Shown: piece after piece, positions 45,580 to 54,400 of the stretch
How positions within the stretch are numbered: position 1 is the first letter of the stretch
How the letters are laid out: each line of letters opens with the position of its first letter
Source of the DNA: an alpha proteobacterium SCGC AAA015-N04
GTDB taxonomy: Bacteria > Pseudomonadota > Alphaproteobacteria > Puniceispirillales > Marisalimonadaceae
Direction: 5' to 3'
Assembly (NCBI GenBank): GCA_000383115.1
Contig: KB910577.1
Location: forward strand, 20,545-84,544
Length of the DNA stretch: 64,000 nucleotides
Position numbers and translations under genes: made by a program
The notes under the pieces: model-generated
What the model saw: only the letters and a program-made list of their open reading frames with translations
Told to the model about the DNA's origin: nothing
The model's database searches: none

Positions 45580-46974
45580 GTGGAAAGAAAATTATTAGCA
45601 GTTGTTGCTGCAGATATGGTCGGGTTTTCAAGATTAATTGAAGATGACGAAATTAATTTACTCTCAAGACAAAAAAATCAATTAAATACAATTATTAAAC
45701 CAGAAATAGAAAATTATAATGGTGAAATAATCAAGACAACTGGAGATGGGTTCTTAGCTATTTTTCCAAGTGCATTGGATGCTGTGCAAAGTAGTGTATC
45801 TATTCAAAATGAGATTTCTGAAAATGAATTAGAGAAAACAAATGATAAGAAAATTAGATACAGAATTGGAATCCATGTTGGTGATGTGGTTATGGATGAT
45901 GGAGATATTTTTGGTAATACAGTGAATATTGCAAGTAGATTAGAGTCAATAGCAGATGCAGGAAATATTTGTATTACAAATGATGTTTATCAAAGTATAA
46001 AAAGTTTGAAATCTTTAATTATAGAAAATATAGGAGAGCAATTCTTAAAAAATATTTCTCAAAAAGTTCAAGTATATAAAATAAATATTTTAGAAGATGA
46101 TATAAAGCAAATTCAAGAAAATCATTTGTTAACAGAGGCAAATCAGGAAACAAGATTTTGTAGTTCATCTGATGGAACTATTATTGCTTATGCAAGCATT
46201 GGGAATGGACCACCAATATTAAAAGCGCCTAATTTTATGAGTAGTCTAGAACATGATTGGAGAAACCCAGTTTGGACCCACATTTACAGGTATTTAGCAA
46301 AAGACCATACGTTTTACAGGTTTGACCAAAGAGGCAATGGTGTTTCAGATCTTAACCCTGAAAATATAAATTTTGAGTATTTTGTAGATGATATGCGTGC
46401 AGTAGTAGATGCAGCTAACATTGAAAAATTCCCTATATTTGGAGTTTCGCAGGGATGTGCAGTTTCAATAGCTTATGCATATTATAATCCAGAGAAAGTT
46501 ACTCATTTGATTTTGTCTGGAGGTTTTGCAAGAGGAAGAGCAAAAAGGGGGACGGCTGATTTTGATCAAAAAATTGAATTAGAAAAAAATATGATTTTAA
46601 ATGGATGGGAAAATGAAAATCCTGCATTTAGACAGTTTTTTACATCCACTATGATACCAGATGGTACAAAAGAACAAATGGATGCATTTAATAATGTAAT
46701 GAAAATTTCTACTTCTGCAGAAAATGCAGTTAGAATCCAATCAGCTAATGACCAAATAGACGTTTCAGAATTATTACCATTATTAGATATTCCTACTTTA
46801 ATTCTTCATAATATAAATGATGCAAGAGTTCCAATTTCAGAAAGTAAATTTATGGCTGCCAATATTAAAAACTCTAAATTTGTTCCATTAAATGGAAACA
46901 ATCATGTGATTCTTGAGGGTGATGAGGGTTGGCCTATCTTTAAAGAGGAGTTAAAAAACTTCCTTAAACAATAA
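45580..46974 (+). CDS. Class III nucleotide cyclase fused to an alpha/beta hydrolase
   Basis: A 464-residue two-domain protein. Residues 1-170 form a class III cyclase domain with metal Asp12 (AADMVGFSRL) and Asp56 (KTTGDGFLAIF), Lys52, Asp109 and the transition-state pair Asn116/Arg120 (TVNIASRLES), so it looks active on ATP. Residues about 190-464 are an alpha/beta hydrolase with nucleophile Ser290 (FGVSQGCA) and a likely Asp-His pair in NINDARVP and NGNNHVIL. GTG 45580 is chosen because GAGGG lies 5 bases upstream; an ATG four codons earlier has no ribosome site. It diverges from the thi operon. Confidence 0.87.
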   Translation: MERKLLAVVAADMVGFSRLIEDDEINLLSRQKNQLNTIIKPEIENYNGEIIKTTGDGFLAIFPSALDAVQSSVSIQNEISENELEKTNDKKIRYRIGIHVGDVVMDDGDIFGNTVNIASRLESIADAGNICITNDVYQSIKSLKSLIIENIGEQFLKNISQKVQVYKINILEDDIKQIQENHLLTEANQETRFCSSSDGTIIAYASIGNGPPILKAPNFMSSLEHDWRNPVWTHIYRYLAKDHTFYRFDQRGNGVSDLNPENINFEYFVDDMRAVVDAANIEKFPIFGVSQGCAVSIAYAYYNPEKVTHLILSGGFARGRAKRGTADFDQKIELEKNMILNGWENENPAFRQFFTSTMIPDGTKEQMDAFNNVMKISTSAENAVRIQSANDQIDVSELLPLLDIPTLILHNINDARVPISESKFMAANIKNSKFVPLNGNNHVILEGDEGWPIFKEELKNFLKQ

Positions 46975-47004
46975 ACTAATTTTTTTTACATAATAGGAAC
47001 AAAA

Positions 47005-48156
47005 ATGGATTTTAACTTTACAGAAGAACAAATAGCATTTCAAAACTCCGTTAGAAGTCTTGCTGAAAAATATCTAAAAAAGGATAATCTCAGACGCGCC
47101 CACGATCCTTTGTTTCCAAAAGATATTGCAAAGTTATTTTCTAAAAATGGTTTGATGGGAATAACACTTCCTGAGAAAGATGGGGGGCAGGGGGGTAAGT
47201 TAATGGATGCTGTTCTTGCAATAGAACAAGTTGCATTAATTTGTCCAAGAAGCGCTGATGTAATACAAGCAGGAAGCTTTGGTCCTATAAGAACATTTGC
47301 AGAGTATGCATCTAATTACCAAAAAGAAAAATATTTAAAAAAATTATTAAATGGAGATATGGTAATTGGTTTAGGCATGACTGAGCCTAATGCTGGTTCA
47401 GCAGTGACTGACTTAACAACAAAAGCCTCTCAAGATGGTAAAGGGTTTAGAGTTTCTGGTAGTAAAGTATTTACTAGCAATTCTCCAGATGCAGACATTT
47501 TTTTAATTTATGTAAGATATCATGAAGGAATAAATGGAATAGGCTCAGTAATAATGGATACATCAATGCCAGGTTTTTCCAAAGGAAAATCATCAAAATA
47601 TACCAATGGTGAAGAATGGTGTGCATTATATTTTGATAATGTTTATATTCCTGAAGAAAATGTTTTATTAGGACCTGGTGGATTTAAAAAACAAATTTCA
47701 GGATTTAATGCAGAAAGAATTGGAAACTCTGCTAGATCACTTGCGCTTGGCGAGTTTGCTTTTAATGTTGCTAAAGAATATGCTTTAACAAGAGAACAAT
47801 TCGGAAAGAAAATTTGTGAATTTCAAGGCATTCAATGGAAGTTTTCAGATATGAAAATTCAAATTGAAGCTGGAAGACTATTATTATACAGAGCAGCAAT
47901 AAATGCAGATAAAGGGTTTCCCTCTTCTAAAGAAACATCAATTGCTAAAGCATTTTGTAATAAAGCGGGATTTGAAATAAGTAATGAGGCAATGCAGGTT
48001 ATGGGTGGTACTGGGTATTCACAAGAATCATTGGTTGAATATTGTTTCAGAAAATCTAGAGGATGGCAAATTGCAGGTGGATCAACTGAAATGATGAAAA
48101 ATAGAATAGCCGAAGATATCTTTGAAAGGAGATTTTCACAAAGGCCAAATAAATGA
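47005..48156 (+). CDS. Acyl-CoA dehydrogenase
   Basis: An FAD-dependent acyl-CoA dehydrogenase of 383 residues: MDFNFTEEQIAFQNSVRSLAEKY, GLGMTEPNAGSAVTDL (FAD/substrate motif), VSGSKVFTSNSPDAD, the ALTREQFGKKICEFQGIQ segment, and QVMGGTGYSQESLVEYCFRKSRGWQIAGGSTEMMKNRIAE. Substrate chain length cannot be told. It is 30 bp downstream of the cyclase-hydrolase gene and about 10 bp upstream of an acyl-CoA ligase, suggesting an acid-degrading unit under one promoter. Confidence 0.92.
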   Translation: MDFNFTEEQIAFQNSVRSLAEKYLKKDNLRRAHDPLFPKDIAKLFSKNGLMGITLPEKDGGQGGKLMDAVLAIEQVALICPRSADVIQAGSFGPIRTFAEYASNYQKEKYLKKLLNGDMVIGLGMTEPNAGSAVTDLTTKASQDGKGFRVSGSKVFTSNSPDADIFLIYVRYHEGINGIGSVIMDTSMPGFSKGKSSKYTNGEEWCALYFDNVYIPEENVLLGPGGFKKQISGFNAERIGNSARSLALGEFAFNVAKEYALTREQFGKKICEFQGIQWKFSDMKIQIEAGRLLLYRAAINADKGFPSSKETSIAKAFCNKAGFEISNEAMQVMGGTGYSQESLVEYCFRKSRGWQIAGGSTEMMKNRIAEDIFERRFSQRPNK

Positions 48157-48166
48157 TCTTTTAATT

Positions 48167-50251
48167 ATGATAGATGTTTCTTTATCCAAATCTTTTTTAA
48201 ACCCAAAATCAGTTGCAATAATAGGTGCATCTGCTGACCCAAAAAAAACTAGTTCTCGAGCACAAAGGTTTTTAGTATCGCATGGTTATAAAGGAAAAAT
48301 ATTTCCTGTAAATCCAAACAGGGAAGAAATTTTTGGATTAAAATGTTATCCAAATTTAAAATCAATTAATGGACATATTGATCATATCTTTATTGCTGTT
48401 AATGGTAATAAAATCATTGAAGCTGTTAAAGATGCTATATCAAAAAAAGTTAGATGCGCTACAATTTTATCTGGAGGATTCAGTGAAGCTGGCTCTGAAG
48501 GTAATGATTTAGAAAAACATGTTTTTAAAATAGCAAAAAAAGGTGATTTAAGAATATTGGGACCAAATAGTATTGGTCTTATAAATATCTCAGATAATGT
48601 AATTTTAAGTGCAAATGCTATGCTTGAATTACAAGATTTAAAGAAAGGAAGTCTTGGTGTAATTTCCCATAGCGGGAGTCTTATTGGAGCCTTATTGGCT
48701 CACGGCCACTCTCGAGGTATAGGGTTTTCCAAGTTGGTTTCTGTTGGAAATGAGTCAGATCTCTCCGTTGGAGAAATTGGTAAAATGATGGTTAATGATT
48801 CAAACACTGAAACCATAATATTATTTTTAGAAACATTAAGAAACAGTGATGAAGTAGCAGAGATGTCTAGAATGGCACATGCAGCTGGAAAACAAATTAT
48901 ATGTTACAAACTTGGTAAATCTGAATTAGGTAAAGAATTAGCCAAATCACATACAGGAGCAATTGCAGGAAATGATGATGCGTTCAATGCATTCATAAAT
49001 TATCATGGTATTGCTAGAGTAGAAATTTTTGAAACACTACTTGAAATTCCTAATTTATTTAAAAATAAGAAAAGATCTAAATCTAAACGAGTAGGTATAG
49101 TTACCACAACTGGTGGTGGTGGTGCTATGGTTGTAGAAAGCTTGTCAGGCAGTGATATTGAAATAGTAGACCCTGGTCTATCAATAAAGAAAATTATGCA
49201 ATACAATAATATTCCATTTAACAACAATAAATTAGTTGATTTAACTATTGCTGGAACAAAACCTGAAATTGTTAGCGAAGTAATTAGTCAGATGATGAAA
49301 AATAAAAATTCCGATTTAGTTGTGATGGTAGTTGGTTCGTCTGCTAAATTTAGACCAGAGCAAGCAGTTGAGCCTTTATTAAAATGGGCAAATTACCCAA
49401 AGCCGTTAGCTGTGTATGTTGCCCCTGATGCTCCAGAAGCTCTAAATTTATTACATCAAAATAATATTGCTTGTTTTAGAACGCCCGAGTCTTGTGCGGA
49501 GAGTGTGAAGACCTTTTTAAATACTAAAAATCCAACCAAACCAAAAATTTTAAAAAATACCTTTAGTAACATTTCAAAAAAACTTAAGAAAAACATATCC
49601 AAGAATTTATCTGAAGAAGAAGCATTAGAAATTTTTAAAGATATTGGAATTCAAATTGTAAATTACAAAGTAAGTTTTAACGAAAAACAAGCAATAGAAT
49701 ATAGTTCTCAAATAGGTTTTCCTCTAGCAATGAAAGTCTTATCAAATCAGATAGTTCATAAAACAGAAACAGGAGGTGTTGTATTAAATATAAAAAATTT
49801 AGATGAGCTGAAAATTAGTTTTCAAAAGTTATCAAATGTATTTCAGAAATTAAAAATAAAAAATAGTGAAGAAAAATTTATTATTCAAAAAATGGAAAAG
49901 GGTATTTCTGAAATCATTTTGGGTTACAGAGTTGATGAATTAGTTGGACCAATTGTTGTTATAGGTTCTGGTGGTATTTTGTCAGAGATATATAACGATA
50001 AATCAATAAGAATGGCGCCGGTAGATATTACAGAAGCTAAAAAAATGATAAAAGAAGTCAAAAGTCTTGTGGCTATAACTGGATATAGAGAACTTCCTAC
50101 AACTGATGTAAATATTATTGCTAATGCAGTAGTGAACATGTCTAAATTTGCCTTTGTTCAAGAAATTAAAGAGGCTGAGATTAATCCAGTTATAGTAAAA
50201 AAAGGAAATGAAGGAATTATAGCGGTAGACGGTCTTATTACTTTAAATTGA
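48167..50251 (+). CDS. ADP-forming acyl-CoA ligase (acetate-CoA ligase family)
   Basis: A 694-residue NDP-forming acyl-CoA synthetase with both halves fused: the CoA-binding domain (FLNPKSVAIIGASADPKKTSSRAQ at the start), a succinyl-CoA-ligase-like domain (LGPNSIGLINI, VISHSGSLIGALLAH with the phosphohistidine region, KSHTGAIAGNDDAF), and a C-terminal ATP-grasp domain (EEALEIFKDIGIQ, FPLAMKVLSNQIVHKTETGGV, EAEINPVIV). ATG 48167 matches the usual N-terminus; a TTG at 48122 overlaps the previous gene. No clear Shine-Dalgarno is visible. Confidence 0.9.
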   Translation: MIDVSLSKSFLNPKSVAIIGASADPKKTSSRAQRFLVSHGYKGKIFPVNPNREEIFGLKCYPNLKSINGHIDHIFIAVNGNKIIEAVKDAISKKVRCATILSGGFSEAGSEGNDLEKHVFKIAKKGDLRILGPNSIGLINISDNVILSANAMLELQDLKKGSLGVISHSGSLIGALLAHGHSRGIGFSKLVSVGNESDLSVGEIGKMMVNDSNTETIILFLETLRNSDEVAEMSRMAHAAGKQIICYKLGKSELGKELAKSHTGAIAGNDDAFNAFINYHGIARVEIFETLLEIPNLFKNKKRSKSKRVGIVTTTGGGGAMVVESLSGSDIEIVDPGLSIKKIMQYNNIPFNNNKLVDLTIAGTKPEIVSEVISQMMKNKNSDLVVMVVGSSAKFRPEQAVEPLLKWANYPKPLAVYVAPDAPEALNLLHQNNIACFRTPESCAESVKTFLNTKNPTKPKILKNTFSNISKKLKKNISKNLSEEEALEIFKDIGIQIVNYKVSFNEKQAIEYSSQIGFPLAMKVLSNQIVHKTETGGVVLNIKNLDELKISFQKLSNVFQKLKIKNSEEKFIIQKMEKGISEIILGYRVDELVGPIVVIGSGGILSEIYNDKSIRMAPVDITEAKKMIKEVKSLVAITGYRELPTTDVNIIANAVVNMSKFAFVQEIKEAEINPVIVKKGNEGIIAVDGLITLN

Positions 50252-50340
50252 TCTTATTTTAAGCAATTATTTCTAAAATAAAAAATATATTTACATGTTA
50301 AAGATTTTTTTTATCATTATTTAATGACAATGAGTTTTGA

Positions 50341-51123
50341 ATGATTATAAATCATGGGGTAAGAGGTTCAACACCAAATCCAAGTCAAAATTATTTATTT
50401 TTTGGCGGTAATACTCCCTGTGTAGAAATTAAAACTCAACAATATCAACTAATTTTTGATTGCGGTTCAGGATTTTCAAAAGTTAATTTTTCAAACGATC
50501 TTGAAACAATATTGTTTATTTCTCATTTCCATCATGATCATATTCAAGGATTAGCTTTTAATAATTATGATACTAATAATGGTAAAAAAATCACTTTAAC
50601 ATCAGCACACTCTAATAAAACTGATACCTTCAATAATTTAAACGCTTACTACAGTAATCCTTACTTTCCAGTAAATTTTGTTGAAATTATTAATAGGTTT
50701 GAATTCTTAGATTTTGAACAAGTTGTGAATAATTTTAAAGATTTAAATATAAATTCTATAGATCTTAATCATCCTGGAAATTGTTCTGGGTACAGCATTA
50801 CAAGTAATAAAAAAAAGTTTTGTTATTTATTGGATAATGAATATGAAGACGTTCAAGAAGAAAAATTAATAAATTTTTGTGATCAGTCAGAAACTATCAT
50901 CTGGGACGGTATGTTCTTAGAGAGTGAGTTATTAGATAAAAAAGGTTGGGGGCATTCTAGCATTGAACAAGGCATATCTTTAGCTGATAAGATTCATGTT
51001 AAAAACTTTCTCATTTCTCATCATTCACCATCTAGGGACGATAAAGAATTAAAAAAAATAGAAAAAAAATTATTAAGCAAAAAAGTTAAATTTGCATCTG
51101 AAAATGAGGTTATAGAGTTCTAA
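50341..51123 (+). CDS. Metallo-beta-lactamase-fold hydrolase, cyclic phosphodiesterase-like
   Basis: A 260-residue MBL-fold enzyme. It begins IINHGVRGSTPNPSQNYLFFGGNTPCVEI, the GVRGS/GGNTxCV pattern of the phosphoribosyl cyclic phosphodiesterase-like branch, and has HFHHDH (His62, His64, Asp66, His67), a later His in LNHPGNC, Asp in LLDNEYED and His in WGHSS and SHHSPSRDD. Thus both metal sites appear intact. It is the first gene of the signalling operon, overlapping the cNMP-binding gene at TAATG. A role in degrading a cyclic nucleotide is inferred from context, not shown. Confidence 0.85.
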   Translation: MIINHGVRGSTPNPSQNYLFFGGNTPCVEIKTQQYQLIFDCGSGFSKVNFSNDLETILFISHFHHDHIQGLAFNNYDTNNGKKITLTSAHSNKTDTFNNLNAYYSNPYFPVNFVEIINRFEFLDFEQVVNNFKDLNINSIDLNHPGNCSGYSITSNKKKFCYLLDNEYEDVQEEKLINFCDQSETIIWDGMFLESELLDKKGWGHSSIEQGISLADKIHVKNFLISHHSPSRDDKELKKIEKKLLSKKVKFASENEVIEF

Positions 51124-51461
51124 TGGAAAAGACTAAATACAATGAAAATCAAAGTGTTTTTAAAGTTGGAGAACTACCTGACAAAATGTATTTATTAGTT
51201 AAAGGTTCTGTCGGTATTTTTTTGCCAACTAACGAAACAAAAAAACCTAATTTTATTATTCAAGAAAACGAACTTTTTGGTGAAATGGGGGTGATAGAAA
51301 ACGAATTAAGGATGGCTACAGCAAGGTGTTTAGTTGAAAGTGAAATCATTTCAATTACCAAGGATGAATTTGATAAAAGGGTTAATAATTCTGATGTCTT
51401 TGTAAAAGGATGCCTAAAAGCGTTGTCATACAGATTAAGGTCGGTTGAAAAAAAAATGTAA
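51123..51461 (+). CDS. Stand-alone cyclic-nucleotide-binding domain protein
   Basis: A 112-residue single cNMP-binding domain without a DNA-binding part. It has the beta-roll start (VFKVGELPDKMYLLVKGSVGIFL) and the phosphate-binding cassette LFGEMGVIENELRMATARCLV, retaining the Glu and the key Arg that contact the cyclic phosphate. The C-terminal helices (VKGCLKALSYRLRSVEKKM) end the protein. Translation is coupled to the MBL gene (TAATG) and it precedes the giant kinase by 25 bp. It could be a cAMP/cGMP receptor that acts on the kinase or another partner. Confidence 0.87.
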   Translation: MEKTKYNENQSVFKVGELPDKMYLLVKGSVGIFLPTNETKKPNFIIQENELFGEMGVIENELRMATARCLVESEIISITKDEFDKRVNNSDVFVKGCLKALSYRLRSVEKKM

Positions 51462-51486
51462 GAAGAAGTTTGAAGGAGTTTTTTAA

Positions 51487-54400
51487 ATGGAAATTAATAT
51501 CAAATTAGCTGAAAGTTTAATAGATGCATTTGATAGTGAAGAAACTGGTATAGTACTTTGGGATGCTAATGATAATATTTCTTACAGAAATAAAAATATT
51601 TCTGAAAGATTTATAAAGTTAAATATTGACTTTGAAGTCGGACAAAATTTTTTCGACAGAATTAAATTAATAAAAAAAAGTAAAAAAATGTCGTTAGAAA
51701 AAGTAAATATCCGTGAAAAAAATTATGTTACTGCTAAAAAGACCGGAAAACCTCAACAATTTGTAATCAAAGGACCTACTGGTAGATGGGTGCAAATAAA
51801 AGACACACCGACATCCGAAGGTAATATATTAACATTAATGACTAATGTTACTGAAATTGTTGAGCAGGATCTTGAAAGAAAAAGATTAGCTAATGCAATA
51901 GAAAATGTACCCCTTATAATACAATATTGGGATGAAAATGATAAATTAATTTTTGCAAATGCAAAGGCTGATGAATTACATGAACAATGGGAAGTTAATT
52001 GCAAATTTACAAAAGGTTTAGCATATGAAGATATGGTAAGAGCGCAGCTTTCAAGCTCAATATTTAAAATTCCTGAAGGAGAAACAATAGAAAGTGAAAT
52101 AAAAAGAAGAAAGAAGTATAGAAAAAAAGTTTCGTCAAATTATAGGGAAGTTTATTTAGAAAATGCTAAAACTTGGTATGTAATTGATAAGAGATTAGAT
52201 GATGGCTCTTTTTTAAGTATATTTAGTGAAATCACTGACATTAAAAATAAAGAAGCTCAATACAAACAATTGGCAGACGCATTAGATAATCTTCCCATGC
52301 CAATGTTATTTTGGGATAAAGAAGATAAATTAATTACATCAAATAAAAGATCACGAGAATTTCAAGGAAAATGGAAAATTAAACTAGAAGATGGAATGTC
52401 TTGGGAATCAATGTTTAAAAAACAAATTGATGCAGGTGTTTATGTTATACCAGAAAATAAAAGTATTAGAGATTTTACAAAGGAAAGATCAAATTTTAGA
52501 GCAGAATTGATAAAAGATAGAAAAAGAGAAACACTCTTATCTGATGGTACTACTTTTTTTAGTAATGAAATACGTCTTGAAGATGGTTCAATGCTAAGTG
52601 TTTTTACAGATATTTCAGAGATAAAAGAACGTGAAAAATCACTAAAATTACTTAATGATGCTATTGAAATTATTCCAAATAACATGATGCTTTGGGATAA
52701 AAACAATAAATTAATTATGGCTAATGCCAAAGCTAGAGACGATAATGCATCCAGGGGATTTGACCTAAAAAAAGGAGCATCACGATTAGAAATGGTCAAA
52801 AATGCCCTAAAAAAAGGTTTTATGACTGCGCCAAAAGGGATTTCTCAAAAAGATTTTCTTGAAATGAGAAAAACACAATTTGAATCTTTAAAGAATCAAG
52901 AAGCCTATGAAGTTATCATGAATAATAAGTTCTATTTATTATCTTCATCTAGATTACCAGATGGTTCAACTTTACAATTTGCAACAGACATAAATGATAC
53001 AAAAAAACAAGAAGAAGAATTGTTAAGATTAAAAGATGGAATTGAAACACTTCCAAATGGTTTGATGTTCTGGGACGAAAATGACGATTTAATTGCATAT
53101 AACAGAAGTTCACAAAAATTAACTGAATATTATGGTTTAAAACTCAAAATTGGAATGAATTTTAGCGAATTAAGAAAACACATGGTTTTAAATCACCAAA
53201 AGCCACCCAAAGGAATAAGCATAAAACAACATTTTAAAAATAGAGAACAAGCATGGAAAAATCTAAAGGGGCAAAATATTAGAGAGTCAAATTTTACAGA
53301 TCATACTCTACATTTTACAGATACTAGATTAGAAGATGGTAGTACAATTTGCCTATGGACAGATATAACCGATTTAAAAAAGCAAGAAAATGAGCTTTTA
53401 AGACTAAGAGATGCTATTGATATTTTACCCAATGGTCTGTTTTTTTGGGATGAAAACAATAAATTAATTGCGACTAATAAATCTGCAATTGACCATTTAA
53501 AAGAATTTGGATTTGATTTACGTCTAGGAGTTGACAGGTTTGATCATGTAAATCATCTGGTAGATCATAATTATAACGTTTTACAAAGTGGATTGGATAA
53601 AAAAACCCACATTAAGCGTATGAAAGAAAGTTGGAACAACTTTACTGGTCAACGAACAAGAGAAACAAAATTTTCAAATGGGCTAACTTTTCTTTTCACT
53701 GATACAAGACTAAATGATGGAAGTACAATCTCATTATGGTCTGACATTACTAAAATAAGGCAAGTTGCAGACAGTCAAAAACAACTAATTGATGCAATTG
53801 ATGTAATGCCTAACAGTATTTCTTTATGGAACAAAGATAATAAATTGATAATGGCCAACAAGACATCAATTAATGACATGAAAAAACTAAATTTTGACTT
53901 AAAGCCGGGTATTTCAAGAATGTCGATGGTAAAAAATGGCGTTAAAGTTGGTTTATTTCCGGTTCCAAAAGGAATTACTAGAAAAGCATTTTATGAAATG
54001 AAACAAAAAGAATATGAAGACTTAAAGAATGAAAAAAGAGATGAATTAGAACTCAATAATGGAAGCTTTGTTCTAAATATTAGTAAAAGACTACCCGATG
54101 GGGGAACGCTACAAAATAGTATAAATATCACAGAAATAAAAAAAGGAGAAAAATCATTAAAACAACTTCGTGATTCCATAGAAATTATCCCGAATATGTT
54201 AATGTTATGGGATAAAGATAATCATTTGATTATGGCAAATAAGGAAGCTAGAAACATACAAAAGAAAATGGGTTTTGATCTTAAACCTGGTGTCTCTAGG
54301 TGGGATATGTTGGATGCAGGTCTTAAATCTGGATGTATAGATACACCTGATAACACTTCGCCAGCAGAGTGGATAAAAAATAGAAAAAAAGCAATGGTAA

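Noticed and set aside
50324..50344. Six-codon ORF (MTMSFE) overlapping the start of the MBL gene
   Set aside because: Could be a leader for translational coupling, but there is no Shine-Dalgarno and such short ORFs are common by chance.
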